Assembly: GCF_032854445.1 (NCBI RefSeq)
Contig: NC_088299.1
Location: forward strand, 12,701,608 to 12,765,607
Direction of reading: 5' to 3'
Source of the DNA: Liolophura sinensis
Taxonomy: Eukaryota > Mollusca > Polyplacophora > Chitonida > Chitonidae
Length of the DNA: 64,000 bases
The translations under genes and the position numbers were made by a program. Below are positions 44,901-56,650 of this stretch, piece by piece. Under the pieces are notes generated by a model. The model worked only from the letters and a program-made list of their open reading frames with translations, ran no database searches and was not told the DNA's origin. Each line of letters begins with the position of its first letter. Within the stretch, counting starts at the first letter, position 1.

Positions 44901-46770
44901 TTTATTAGCAAGTTTCATGTGTGGTACAGTTATTTTCCACGTTTTACGGTGTCAAATATAGACAAGGATATTTCATTTTAAGTGGACTACAAGGATATAC
45001 AGCACTAACGCGGGTATAGGCTCGTTTCAATGCATGTTTACAGATAATTTTAGACTTAAATTTTAAATTATGGGCTTGTCATAAACATTGTTAAGCATAC
45101 GGCGTAACACCCCAAGCCTACATACACACATATAACAGAAAAAGAGGAGTAATTCAGAGCTGAAAGAAAGAAGAGACCTTAAGAAAGGTGTAAACAAGTG
45201 TCAATCACAGCTGTAATCAGTTTCGCTTCCTTATGTGCACAGTTTCTTGCCCTGCGGCCGACTGCCCGCCTTACCATACCAGATCCTTTAAAGATCATTT
45301 AGTTTGTGACTGTCTATTTAAAGACCATTAAAAATGTCTAATTAGTTTTGAAGGAAACATTTAAGCCACTTTTATTTATCATTGAAATGATGGTAAAAAT
45401 AATGCATTTTTCATGGTTTGTATGTCTCAAAATTCAATTTTAATGGAATTCAGCTTTCGCTAGTTCCCCCCCCCCCCCCCTCCCCCTCCCCTGACGTCAG
45501 ATCGCGCTAATCGCTTCAGCTTACATTCAAGGTGGGCAGAATACGTCACGGAGCCTGACTACAGCTCTTCTGTGACTAAGTGCGAAAGTGTATCAGGTAT
45601 TCGGCTAAGGGCAATGGTTGATACGAGCACAGTGGTTTTCTTCACTCATATACACGTACCTGATGATTGATCTATAAGTTAAAAGCCGTTAGGTCTATCC
45701 TGAACAACAACCAAATAAATAAATAATAAATAAATATATCAAGCAGAAAAATCAGAAAAAAATGATCATTTCTCCACTTATCGGCGGATCGTCTTTCGGA
45801 AGTACGGACATTTGAATAAATCTACCACGTACAACATTTTCTTACATATATGTACACTAACTATAGATTTTTAATATCGACAACGCTGACGAAGAACAAG
45901 CCACGTTCAATTATCAGCTATATCGTTTGGAGACAAAACACAGCGGACACTTGTGACGCAAAAGCGGTGTTAAACGTCTATATGCCGGAAATCCAAATCG
46001 AATAATATAGTAATGTTTTTGAGTATAATTACTACGTACTCTGGTAGACTTGAGGGTAAATTTATTCACCACAATTGTTTAACACAATATCACGTGAGAT
46101 ATATCGGGATTGTGTGTTCGATATTTTTTCTCGAGTAGCAGACAAGCATAAGTCATTCTAAGCGATACACTGTTATCCGTGGAACTACGAGGCAGGACTG
46201 TTTTCATGTACTGAGGCCTGTATTTTATACTATAAATCTTACAGTGTTAAAGGTAATTTTGTCCACACTGTCCCCACAGTCTCTCTAAACTCCAGTTTCA
46301 GCTAACTGTCCACTGTGTAGTGAAAAAAAAATCACAACGCCATTGTTTCAGAAAACGACTTTGAAAGACGCAGTTTAGACTTATCCATATTATTTTACAG
46401 CTTGTTCAGGAACCCTTTGTCTCCAGTGCACAACTCCAGCTACCTTCCTCTAAATGGACTGGTTTAAATACACAGCTGATGTTAAGATCAAGACCCTGCA
46501 AACACATTGCAGGGAAAGATTATACTTTGTTCTGTCGCAGACACTGTTTTGCACTTCCTGATTACCTGACCGTGGCAAAAACAATCTAAGTATCACAAGT
46601 AGCTTTATAGTAATGTAGGCAGTAACTTACCTCAATCGACCTCTTTACGCAAATATTCCTTGTAGGGAAGATGATGTGAATATCTTCAACCGACTGATAC
46701 GTCATCGTATTTTTTTATCTTTCTAGTCCTTTTATGTAAATATCCTTTTTGTTTTCTTCTAGTAATTCTA
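44901..46770. other. Mostly unassigned sequence
   Basis: Includes a C-run at about 45466-45480 and a SINE-type tail at about 45690-45740 ('acaacaaccaaataaataaa'). No ORF above 60 codons was noted. Confidence 0.45.
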
Positions 46771-46773
46771 ACA

Positions 46774-47132
46774 CACCGGCCCGGATAGCACAGTTGTTAG
46801 AGCGTCCGCTTCGGGACCGGTAGGTCCGGGATCAATCCTTGATCGAGATCAAGACTTTTAAAGAGGAAGTTGTAACTTCCTCGCTTGGCGTTCAGCATGA
46901 AGGGGATAGTGCAACGACTGGTTGACCCGTATCAATATAATGGCTCGGGCGGGGCGGCTTACTTGCCTTCGGTAAGTCGTATCAGTGAAGCAGCACTAAA
47001 TAAAAGAGCGGTGGAAATCCGTCCTGCAACAAGGAAGCACATTACACGTACATGCACCCTAATGATTCCTTCGTCGTCATATGACTGAAAAATTGTTGAG
47101 TACGACGTTAAACCCCAAGCACTCACTCACTC
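46774..47132 (+). mobile_element. SINE B, full-length copy
   Basis: The tRNA-like head has an A box (gatagcacagttgttagagc) and a B box (gtccgggatcaatccttg). The body contains 'ttcctcgcttggcgttcagc', 'gcggtggaaatccgtcctgc' and 'cgtcgtcatatgactgaaaa'. It ends 'gttaaaccccaagcactcac' with a CACT repeat. Flanks 'aattctaac' (left) and 'aaatctaac' (right) look like an imperfect target duplication. The 67-codon ORF inside is a shadow. Confidence 0.93.
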
Positions 47133-47440
47133 AAATCTAACTTTAGTCCACCACTTGTCAACCACATAAGTCTGCTTATCATCAGTAACTGTTTATTGTG
47201 TGTTGTGAATGAAACTTGTGATTCTCTATTCCAATAGCCTGTTCTCAGTTGGACGACGGATAGCATATGAGTGTTGGATTAGAACTTTCGCTTCATTCAT
47301 TTACATTACTTCCTTCGAATATACTGTTACACAAAAAGAAAATAATAAAGTCTGAAAGAGTCAATGGCTCTTACATAATAAAATACATAATAAAATACAT
47401 AATACGTAATAAAAATTTTAATAGTCATTTTAAAGGTTGT

Positions 47441-47640
47441 ATAGAAAAGATCATGAGTTCACGTTACCGGAATACGGAAGTAGTCAGATTTCACATCACC
47501 CGGAATGTGTCAGCTTGCAAAAATGGCGTAATGACATTGTTTCTCGCGCGGATGGATATGCTTTAAACATAGATGAAGTTCTGAAAAGAAAGACATCATC
47601 GACAAGGACACGGCCTTCCTATCGATCCCGTGAGGGGTAG
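47441..47640 (+). CDS. Possible terminal exon, unknown protein
   Basis: A 60-plus-codon open segment ends at TAG (47638-47640). The frame has no in-frame ATG start but possible acceptors upstream (attttaaag, ttgtatag). The peptide is non-repetitive: HEFTLPEYGSSQISHHPECV, then SLQKWRNDIVSRADGYALNI and a basic end with TSSTRTRPSYRSREG. Its balance of residues looks protein-like, but the family is not recognised and no polyadenylation signal is evident. Confidence 0.3.
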
Positions 47641-47644
47641 TTAT

Positions 47645-48510
47645 TAGACCAAGGGATGCCAGAGCGGCAGTAATCAGTGATGTGCCCTACAATGATGTAT
47701 CTATGCAGTTAGACATCGCTGTCGCCTAGGGTGTTGTCCTATCGCCTTAGTCCCCGTCTGTGCCGAGATTCATTGATGACATAGGACGTTGATTAGCTTT
47801 ATCTGTCATATTAATTCGTCCCCCAAAAAAACTCTCTCTCCGATATTTGCTTAATCCTGTAACCCACAATGGAAATCCTGTCAGCCAAGTACAGCGATGG
47901 AGGTTCATTCCATTCACGATGAGACTGCGTAGACTAGATTCTTAAAAAATCTGAATGATGAGCATATGACATTGTAGAAAATGGGATTCTTTTCTTTTTT
48001 TCAAGGTATTGGTTTGCTGTTGTACGGTTACGATGTATGTAATTCAGCAGTTTAGACACACGGGTGTTTTTTTTTCTTTCAATAATATAAAATGATACTA
48101 GACTTTTGACTGGTCATCTTGCCTTGGATAAGTAGTGAAGAAAGTATTGTTACGTATGTTACTCCGTCTTAAAACGGTGGTCACTAATAATATTCATGGA
48201 CCTGAATGACTTCGAACACTACTGAAATGATAGGTGGAGTAACCATTTGACACAAGTTATCGTATTTTTTGCAGTGAATTTGGGCTACATATATATCTGT
48301 AAAATTGAAAACTTTAAATAGTGTCGGATGGCTGCATGCATGTTTCTTGCATCTTTGAACACGTGATATTACGTGCTATGGCATCTGTATGGCTAAGGTA
48401 GTGGTTTGCATGGGTGTTTATGCAAGGTTGGTTTGGCGCAGTGAGAGACAGCTTTATAAGATCCAGGTCACATAGCACTATACATTAGTTCAGCTTGGGA
48501 GGGGGTGGAT
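47645..48510. other. Unassigned sequence
   Basis: No recognised ORF or repeat. Confidence 0.4.
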
Positions 48511-48514
48511 GGGG

Positions 48515-48737
48515 AGGGCTCACCGTGGCCGAGGTGGTAATGACCAAGGAACCTCTCACCAATGCGGTCGCTGTGAGTTCCAGTGCAGCTCATGTCGGCT
48601 GCCATTAACCTGCGGATGGTCGTGGTTTCCCTCCCCCCCCCCCCCCGCCCCAAACCATAATGCTTACCACCGTCGTATAAGTGAAATATTCTTGAGTATG
48701 GCGTAAAACACCAATCAAATAAGTAAATGAATAAATT
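48515..48737 (+). mobile_element. SINE A copy with internal poly-C
   Basis: The head 'ctcaccgtggccgaggtggt' lacks part of the tRNA-like region, and the B-box region reads 'gctgtgagttccagtgcagc'. The normal 'cccagggctctgcccggttt' segment is replaced by a run of C (about 48632-48648). The tail 'gtcgtataagtgaaatattc' and 'aatcaaataagtaaatgaat' is intact. Confidence 0.85.
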
Positions 48738-49790
48738 CACCCTGGATTCCTGTGACAGTAATGCTGATTTTGGTGTCTTCATACACTAAGATCTCTGTCG
48801 TATTGTACTTTCCAGAATAAGAATGTACATTGTCTGTAGTTTCCTTAAAAAGAAAGTTTGACAATAAGGTGATGTCACAACTATCGTTTAAGGTTATGTT
48901 TGTCTGCTTATGTTTGAGATTTTACTTAACATTCTTTTATGACGTATTTTTATGACGATGAGCAGTCAGGGTGAATCTACGTCACCAAAACGCTCCCGCC
49001 ACTGAAGTGTCTTGCCAGACATGACACCGCACCAAGTCACATTATACTGACACCGGGAAAACCAGTTCTATTTCCTTTCTCTAAGCGCTGAGCGCCTAGT
49101 GAGGCGGAAAGCCAATTTTTAAAATCTTTGATATGACACGTCCGACGTTTGATCCCGGGTGTACCCACTTTTAGGTGAGCAAGCATCGCTCGTGGTCAAC
49201 ATGTAGGCAGTGTGCCCCTCAGGGCTGGTATTTATCAAGCAACTTGACTTAAGTCATAGATTGAAATAGCTTACAAAGACAAACTCAGAACAGGACAAAA
49301 CATGTGCTTGTTATATTCTACTGCAGTGAGGGATCAGTGAGCAAATTTTAATGTTCCTAAAGAAAAAGATTTTGTAGCTGTGTTTGAATTTTTGACTTAA
49401 GCCCTAAGACGTTTCTCGCTTTGCTCGGCAGCAAGGTTCTCAATGACACTCCATGAAACGTCTCCAAAATCGGTTTACCGTGTTTTTTTTATTTTATTTG
49501 GAAAAACATTTGATATATTGACAGAACGTTCACGAATTACAGTGTTCTGCTTCACAATGGTATTTAATACTAAGAAACTCAACCTTAAAAAGGTATAAGC
49601 CTCCTTGCTTTCACACATAAGTTTTGCTTAAATGACCAACTATGCTTAAATGTGCTTGGCAAAATGCCCTTCGGTTTACATTGCCTTGCGTAAACTTCAG
49701 AGTATTAATTTATATTGGCAATTTTTTAACTCAATAGGTTGTTTGTGGCCTAATAAAAATTGTTAAATATTAAATTAGAGGCTCATTTTG
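48738..49790. other. Mostly unassigned sequence
   Basis: 'cttgacttaagtcatagatt' near 49243 and 'tttgacttaagccctaagac' near 49391 may delimit a small palindromic element related to the hairpin at 43562. No coding evidence. Confidence 0.4.
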
Positions 49791-49794
49791 TGTG

Positions 49795-50144
49795 AACCGG
49801 CCCTGATAACACATCTCGTAGAAAGTCCGCTTTGGGATCTAGGGTCAATCCTGGGTAGAATCACACCTTAGACTTTAACAGAGGAAGTAACTTCCTCGCT
49901 TGGCGTTCAGCATGAAGGGTATAGGGCAACAACTGGTTTGACTCATATCAGTATAATGGCTGGGGAGGGGCCTCTTACTTGCCTTCGGTAAGGCGTCTCA
50001 GTGAAGCACAACTAGATAAAAGATTGGTGGAAATCCGTCCTGCAACACGGAGGCACAATACACGCATTCTAAGCATTCCATCGTCGTCATATGGCTGAAA
50101 AATTGTTAAGTACGACGTTAAACCCCAAGCACTAACTCACTCAC
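49795..50144 (+). mobile_element. SINE B, full-length copy with target duplication
   Basis: The body matches the copy at 46774 throughout, but the head has lost parts of its A/B-box region ('gataacacatctcgtagaaa'). Flanks 'tcattttgtgtg' (49783-49794) and 'tcattttatgtg' (50145-50156) are an 11/12 target duplication. Confidence 0.93.
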
Positions 50145-50156
50145 TCATTTTATGTG

Positions 50157-50814
50157 CATTTTCGTGAGCGCATTTTCGTGTGGATATTTCTGGTATTTTT
50201 GTAGTATATTTAATCTACGACTAAGCGAACTGAACTATTATGGGCATTTTGTGGAAATCAAAAATGGAAAAGCCAAAGAAGCGCCAATGATAAGCATATT
50301 TGACTTTCTTAATAGCAACAATATTATAAGTACATATAATAACAGCAGAGCTTAAAAAAACAATCGTCTGCAAATTTTTAAAATCTTTGATATGGCACAA
50401 CCGACGTTTGATCCTACGGTATTAATTTGTATTTTAGTGAAACCAAATGTACCAACGGCATGATTACATTCACTTCACGTTGTGTTTAAATTGAACTTTT
50501 AAACACTTGTATCGGCTTGATTCAGACGTTATAAAGAGACATAAAAAGGCGGATCAGAATAACAAGAGATTTTCAGTGCAGACCTTGTGGCAAAAATGCC
50601 ATGAAGTAACACTATGTTCGACACAATTTTCCGTCACAGCGTATCCTGATGTCAGCTGCACCTTAGTTTACTGAAGAATGTACGTTTATAATTTTATTCA
50701 TTCCTACTTTTTCTTAATTTCCGAAAATTGGAATGCTCAGATACTTTTGACCGACTATGTAGTTGATGCTGTATGTTGCTACATTAACTGTTCTTTTACT
50801 TACCATTATTGATG
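50157..50814. other. Unassigned sequence
   Basis: A 67-codon ORF at 50152-50355 overlaps the SINE flank; no motif. Nothing else recognised. Confidence 0.4.
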
Positions 50815-51088
50815 GTCTTGGCGCTAGCGATTTGATTTGCCCCAGCAATTAGCGGGCTGTAGTGCAGCACAATGACCCACGAGCCTCTCACTCATGCAAT
50901 CGCTGTGACTTCAAGTTCAGCTCATGCTGGATTCCTCCAGTCGTACGAGGCAAGGTCTGCCAGAAACTTGCGGATATCGTGGGTTTCTCCAGGGTTTTGT
51001 TCAGTTTCGCTCCATTATAATGCTGACAGCCGTCGTATAAGTGAAATATTCTTGAGTTCAGCATAAAACACCAATCAAGTAAATGAAA
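50815..51088 (+). mobile_element. SINE A copy
   Basis: 'gtgcagcacaatgacccacg', 'gctgtgacttcaagttcagc', 'agaaacttgcggatatcgtg', 'gccgtcgtataagtgaaata' and 'caccaatcaagtaaatgaaa' give the full order of the family. Confidence 0.87.
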
Positions 51089-51158
51089 AAATGTGTATTT
51101 GCACGTGAACATGATGTTAGATGGACGTGATGCGAGTTTTTCGGCTTAAGTTCGAGTG

Positions 51159-51301
51159 TGATAAATGCAGTTTCGTTTGTTGTCATGTTTTGGGTTTTGG
51201 ATGTAACCATTTGTCGACGGTTAAGTAAACGGCTTGGCGTGTCCTATGAACGGTGCGTGTTGCTGTATTTATTTCTTAGTTACCATCTGCAACAGAGATC
51301 C
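51159..51301 (+). repeat. 5' LTR segment of the Ty3/gypsy element
   Basis: 'taagtaaacggcttggcgtg', 'gaacggtgcgtgttgctgta' and 'tttatttcttagttaccatc' correspond to 54319-54468 with scattered substitutions. The true 5' start may be near 51114 ('tgttagatggacgtga'). If so this LTR is about 180 bases shorter than the 3' one, implying an internal deletion. Confidence 0.8.
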
Positions 51302-51508
51302 TATTCTACAAAAAGTGACGAAATCTGCACGTTGTATAACGGCAGGGGACGGATGTTTGGCAGATACTTGTCAGTGGTCGTACGCTTGGAATTCGAGACA
51401 ATCAGCAGTCAAAAAAGCCAAAGGACATTATTAAACTTTGAGGGCACTGAATTGAATTTGGAAACGATCAAGATTTGACAGAAAGCCACAAAATCTGCAC
51501 GATGGCAA

Positions 51509-51894
51509 CAGGCGGAGATGAAAAGTTCAACCCAAGTGATGTTGAATAAAATACAACCAGACCACTCCCAGACGCTTACCAACGATTCAAGCACCTAAAC
51601 ATTATACCTTGGGGCATAATTGTCGAATTATGCTGTACGTGGATTATTTACGAGAAATTCCTCAAAATGCCTACCCGGACGTTAGATCATGAGCTCCAGG
51701 ATAAACTGGCACTTGATCAATTCTTAATTGGCGTGGACATTAATGACCAAGGCCACCAACTGCTTTATTTTGCAGCTCCAGCGAAACTGTCCGTAGAAAT
51801 GTCGCGATCTCTAAAGTTATACTTGCCACCTCTAGATCCAATCCATCCAACCAACCGAGCACTGGTGGTGAAATTCAAAAGCTTGTGGAAATAA
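51509..51894 (+). pseudogene. gag-like fragment
   Basis: From an ATG at 51503 the frame is soon broken by a stop. A longer clean frame, 51667-51894, reads MPTRTLDHELQDKLALDQFL, resembling the capsid segment of Ty3/gypsy Gag in which a Tyr-Pro-rich helix precedes 'ExLAxxQFIxGL'. Gag normally forms the particle around element RNA. The match is motif-level only. A zinc knuckle follows about 75 bases after the stop. Confidence 0.55.
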
Positions 51895-51971
51895 TGAGTT
51901 GGATGGAGGTTCGGATGACACAGTTGGAGAGTCAAGTCGCTGAGTTTATTGGTAACTTGAAGTCACGTGTC

Positions 51972-52013
51972 TGTTACGAGTGCCATCAGTAAGATCACTT
52001 TAAGCGTGACTGC
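51972..52013 (+). pseudogene. Gag nucleocapsid zinc knuckle, interrupted by a stop
   Basis: A CX2CX4HX4C arrangement is readable (CYECHQ, stop, DHFKRDC), the nucleic-acid-binding knuckle of retroelement Gag. A TAA codon falls between the second cysteine and the histidine, so the original protein is disrupted. Confidence 0.75.
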
Positions 52014-52140
52014 CCACAACTGTCGGGAAACCGGGAGTCACCAGGGGTGTGTCGCCTCCCAGGAACAAGTAAATGCCTCAAGGATTTCTCAGAGTGAACT
52101 ACACAGCAATATATCAGTTGAACACATAGGACAGGTATAG

Positions 52141-52800
52141 TTACATGAATCATTTGTGTTAGACGAAACAATCGAGGCACTGAGTGGATCCAAGTGGTTT
52201 TCTTGTCTTGATTAAGCTAACGGTTGCTGGAAAACCAGCATACAGCCATTAGACCGGCATAAAACTGCATTTGTTACTCATCGAGGACAGCTTCAATGTC
52301 AAGTTATGCCGTTCAGCGTTACCAACGGACCGGCATCGTTCATGCGATTGATAAATATGGCGCTGGATAACATTAACCGGAAATATTGCCTCTTCTCTTT
52401 TGATGACGTTGTTCTGTTTGCATTCAACCTTGAAAAACATTCGAACGAGCTTCGCTCGGTGTTTCAACACTAAAGAAAAGCAAATCTTTAGTTAAAAGCA
52501 GAAAAGTGTAAACTTATTCAAAATCATGTCCGATTTCTGGAACACGTTGTGAGCCACAATTGCATCGAGGAGGACCAAATAAAAGACCGAGCAATTACGT
52601 GACTGGCCAGTACCTACAAGCATTAGCGAACTGAGAAGTTTTCTGAGACTCACCCCGCACTATAAATGTTTTCTACCAAACTTTGCACAAACTGCAAAAC
52701 CTCAGTAAATTCTGACGGGTAATGGGGCAGTCTGTCAGTGGACCTCAAGTCAGCAAACAGCATTTGACCAACTTAAGATTTCGTACAATGAAGCAGCATG
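52141..52800 (+). pseudogene. Ty3/gypsy reverse transcriptase relic
   Basis: The palm begins with ALSGSKWFSCLD, followed by a stop in place of the usual Leu. It continues with HKTAFVTHRGQLQC and MPFSVTNGPASFMRLINMAL. The catalytic box lies at 52399-52407 and reads FSFDDVV, where the family usually has YLDDI/YVDDI, so both aspartates remain but the tyrosine is lost. Downstream, in shifted frames, are RDWPVPTSISELRSFLRLTP and FLPNFAQTAKP, typical of the connection to RNase H, then CQWTSSQQTAFDQLK. RNase H proper is gone. Several stops show it is a pseudogene. Confidence 0.88.
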
Positions 52801-52849
52801 GCGATTGTCAGACGAACCGAAATCTGTCTAAAGGGAACACTGTGTCTTG

Positions 52850-53420
52850 TGCACCAAACTTAAAGTAGATGTAGTTTCTCTCAGTCGGAAGACGTCAGGC
52901 ATTGCTAAAGCTCAACAGGACGAGTCTGACACACCATATGGCACACCAGAGACTCTTTATTGTGATAGAGATTCGAACTTTGCGTCAATCATTTTCAAGG
53001 TAATGTGCAATCTCCTGGACACGGGAACAACAGTCTATCATCCATAGTGCAATAGACAGGTAGAAAACTTCAGCTAGCCCATCAATTCCATGCTGACAGC
53101 TTTAGTTAATGGTAACGGTACAATCGGGACGAAGACTTCCCCGCAATTCTGATGGCATATCATTAAGGCGTTCAGCTTTCGACTCGGGAAACTTGTGTTC
53201 AGTCGAGAAATGAGGTTACCTCTAGACATTGTATTGGGTAGACCAGATAACACCGAGAACACCTAACAGACAGAGTTTGCCCGTCGTCCGCAAATCCCAG
53301 AAGAAGCGAAGACAATACTACGACAGGAACTTTAAAGATGGTACTTACAGACCCGGTGACGCGATCTGGCTCTGAGGCAAACATGTAAAACCAGGCGACC
53401 CAGCTAGGTTGCATAAGAAG
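52850..53420 (+). pseudogene. Ty3/gypsy integrase relic
   Basis: A 66-codon frame contains GTPETLYCDRDSNFASIIFK, the segment holding the second catalytic Asp (usual SDRGxxF), followed by TGTTVYHP and, past a stop, NRQVENF, where the catalytic Glu is expected (usual 'GxxERxN'). Further on PLDIVLGRPD matches the conserved post-core segment. The N-terminal HHCC zinc finger and first catalytic Asp are absent, apparently removed with RNase H by a deletion near 52800-52850. Confidence 0.82.
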
Positions 53421-53639
53421 TAGAAAGGACTATATAAAGTCTTAGAAAGACTAAGTGAAGTGACTTACCGTGTTGTCCCAATCACTGGCAGGAGACCGGC
53501 CACTAAAACTGTTTATTTCAACGACATGAAAATGTCACATTCTTCTGCTGCAAAAGTAAAAGAGGAAACCTGAAACAAACTTCGAAGAATGCCATGCCAC
53601 GCAAGTTCACCAAATAGAACAGAGAGCGTGAATGCCGTG

Positions 53640-54050
53640 AAACTGAAGTATCTTACCTTCTTGGAAATTTGGCACGTGCAAATGGTTCTTTCTTCATTAA
53701 CCGGGAGTCGCAAGCAAATGTGATCAGTACACCTTTGACTGATTTTCCCAGAGAGGGCGAGAGTTTATTAGATGATGGTTCCGTGCATCCATCAGACTCT
53801 GACAGCCATGGAGAACCGGTCGTGGGATACAACTTACGTCTTAGACAAACTGTATCCCGTCCAGTATGGCAGAAAGATTTGTATCTTTCTAAGTCTTTAT
53901 GGATGTCAGATATCGTTTGAAACGTGCACGTTAACAACTGGGTACCCTTAAAACGGCAAAAGAAACAGCCACAAATCCGTCGAGTTATCGCCAAGGAGTT
54001 ATCGCAGAGAAAAGACATTTGGATTAAAAAACGAGAGACATTTAAGTAGA
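53640..54050 (+). pseudogene. C-terminal pol tail of the Ty3/gypsy element
   Basis: An 83-codon frame (53669-53920) is acidic/serine-rich and includes VVGYNLRLRQTVSRPVW, which resembles the Arg-rich end after the integrase in many Ty3/gypsy Pol proteins. No chromodomain or envelope-like feature was recognised. Confidence 0.45.
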
Positions 54051-54318
54051 TACATACAGTATAAGCAGAATGGAAGTTAATACTGACCAGATGTTGAAAG
54101 TGATGGACAATTTTGTTGACTTTTAAATTCCAAATTACATTCCATAAGAAAGTTGGTCTAATATAATTTCATGGTAATTTACATCCAAGCTGGATTCTTT
54201 GTTTGCCAAGTATGTTGCTTAAATCGGTTTTCGTTAACCGGACGGAAACGTAACAGTGATAGTCGAACCTTGAGGTAAAACTTATAGTGATACTTCCAAA
54301 CTGTATAGATGGGGAAAA

Positions 54319-54468
54319 TGTGATAAAAGTGCTAAATGTGACAACGTTTGCTGTCATGTTTCGGGTTTTGGGTGTAACTATGTGTCGACAAGTAAACGGC
54401 TTGGCGTTTCCGGTGAACGGTGCGTTTTTCTGTATTTATTTCTTGGTTACCAGCCGTAACAGAGGTCA
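54319..54468 (+). repeat. 3' LTR segment of the Ty3/gypsy element
   Basis: Counterpart of 51159-51301: 'aagtaaacggcttggcgttt', 'gaacggtgcgtttttctgta', 'tttatttcttggttaccagc', ending near 'aacagaggtca'. A probable LTR start lies at about 54093 ('tgttgaaagtgatggacaat'), giving an LTR of about 375 bases. Confidence 0.8.
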
Positions 54469-55985
54469 GTGACATTATCCTAAACTAAATGCGTAATGAG
54501 CAAGTGCATTACACGAGCAGTTTTGAGCAGAGTCCTGAGAATGAAGAGTATCAGTGGGAGTTATACTGTTAAAACTGTTAAAAGGGCAACTGAACATTTT
54601 TCATAAAAGTAAATTGTTCTTTATGATCCCTTTTATTAAATTTTAGGTGTGAAAAAACCGAGATGTGTGTTGATTTCGTGTGAACGAGACAAATTCCCAA
54701 TGCTAGTGTAACTAGTTTGAATGTCTGTTGAAAGTTGAAATAAACATGAGTTGAAAGGCGAGTTGAAAGGCATAAGGAATGCTTGATCATACACACTTTG
54801 TGTGTAAACCTAACGACCTTATAGAACAGTCATAAAAAGGCCGTCCACAAGTTACCATATGATAGATGCAAGCCTTGTCTTCTCCGATACTCCACCACCA
54901 TTATATGTTTCCGATCGATGATGCTAGTACGACGTCAGGTAATGAAATTTGGCAATTTATCTGGTAGTAATTGTTTAATTTCGCTAACGATAGCCAATAA
55001 ATCCTTGTCAACTTTTGGGCCCTGTCTGTTTCCATGATGACCACGTCAATCGATGACTTCCTAGTAACTTCATTTGGTTTGACTAGACTATGGATATACT
55101 GTAAGATATCCTATATTCATATGGCCCGTTGTCACACTCTTATAGTGCAAGAAAACAAATGGATAAAAGGAGGTGTCTTTCATGCAAAAGTGCAGTAACA
55201 CCACTAGTACTGGAAACACTGTTTACGATCCAACTGACACAACTTCTGTGACAACACTTTGTATGGAAATCCTTGGAACGTCATGGAAAGATCTACGCCT
55301 CGAAACGGACATTAGTTCAAAAGCAATCAAGTAGAAATGGATGTTCCAGGTCCATAATCGCACGCCTCTGTGTAGGTGACATTTGACACCAACATTTACA
55401 CCATTTTCATTATAATAGGGTACCTAACGATTTACAAAGGGCTCTCCGATTTTCTCCATCCATAAACCTGACAGCCATCATATAATCCAACAAATGATGA
55501 GTACGTTGTTAAACACCAATCAAATACCTAAACAGAGATATTGACAAGGAATTATTCCAGTACTTATCCCTGTCATTTACAGCTAATTCACGAAGTTCTA
55601 ACTTATAAAGTGTAAAAGAGCTATAGAATGACACAACATAACAGGGTCAAAAGCAGAAAGACAGAAAAACATTCTTTTCCACCAAAACGTATTAACTAGA
55701 TACTGATATCCTATTATATGGTTATGATTTAAGAAAACAAACTGTATTATCTCATTACTAAACAATTAACACGTCTTTAAAGTCCTTATGCGTTGGAAGC
55801 GGAAATCTCAACATGCACCTTCCGCCCTAACGATCATATCAACATAAGTTTTCGAGGCATTTCAACATCGTAGGCGCTGTTGACGTCTTGGAAAGATTTT
55901 GTCAGATGGGACCTAGCAAGAGGCAAGACTCTTTCCCTAGCATATCTAGCATGTCGCAATTTCTACTTTCTTCGCCAGATTTTGG
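54469..55985. other. Mostly unassigned sequence
   Basis: 'tgagtacgttgttaaacacc' plus 'aatcaaatac' near 55500 is a SINE-type tail, with 'ccataaacctgacagccatc' just before. Otherwise nothing was recognised. Confidence 0.45.
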
Positions 55986-55989
55986 AAGA

Positions 55990-56125
55990 AATGTAATATG
56001 CTACTATTGAAACATTTACATAAACAGTTAGAATAAAATACTAAATGAGTTGAACTGACCATCCACCAATATCATAGCGTCGTCGCTATATACCCTGGTT
56101 TGACTCTCTTTGCTGTAAGTCAGTA
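55990..56125 (+). repeat. Repeat C copy
   Basis: 'catttacataaacagttaga', 'ataaaatactaaatgagttg', 'atatcatagcgtcgtcgcta' and 'ctggtttgactctctttgct' match the family order. Confidence 0.65.
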
Positions 56126-56484
56126 TAATAATCACTAGCCTTTTCAACGCAGAGGAGTGCGTGTCATTGCACAATCTCGTGTCACGGAAAATGGAAGATG
56201 TATGTTTGATCTGAGCATTTAACAAGAAGCACTAATAAAAATGGATATAACAAAAAAAATAGACTCATGCAATCTCGTAATAGGGACCTTTCCCCTACCC
56301 GAGGATATGGAAAAACATCACGCTCACATCCATCAGAAGTATTTGAAATTTAATTTTTTTAAATGATCTTTGAAAATCCCCGCAGGTGCATCACTGGGGT
56401 GTGCTATGGGTAGGACTCTGTTGTACAGTGATTAAGGTATAATGAGGACGTACATCAGAGAGAAAAAATTCAGGGCAAATTCAC

Positions 56485-56650
56485 GGAAAAATAAGCTGGC
56501 AAATGGTCACACAATTTACCTTAGTTAGGGTTATATTCTAACTGTTCATGTAAATGCATAAATAGCAGAAAAATACCCACCTCCTATCACCATAGCTTAA
56601 GCAGAATTAGGTAAAAAAAACTTGACGTGATGTAAGTTGCAATTTATTAG
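56485..56650 (-). repeat. Repeat C copy
   Basis: The plus strand shows 'agctggcaaatggtcacaca', 'ttatattctaactgttcatg', 'taaatgcataaatagcagaa' and 'agcttaagcagaattaggta', i.e. the long copy at 35010 in reverse. A further weak copy may lie at about 56960-57045. Confidence 0.72.

Larger units (their letters stand above)
51114..54468 (+). mobile_element. Ty3/gypsy LTR retrotransposon, decayed
   Basis: About 3.35 kb bounded by related LTR segments. Internal order is gag, zinc knuckle, reverse transcriptase, thumb/connection, integrase, then a short C-terminal tail, the Ty3/gypsy order. The protease, most of RNase H and the N-terminal integrase (with the first catalytic Asp) are missing or unreadable, which explains the short length. 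Many stops and frameshifts make it inactive. A primer-binding site and a target duplication were not identified with confidence. Confidence 0.85.

Noticed and set aside
45661-45740. CTGATGA near 45661 as a second hammerhead
   Set aside because: No GAAA or stems follow at the right spacing; the region is a SINE-type tail.
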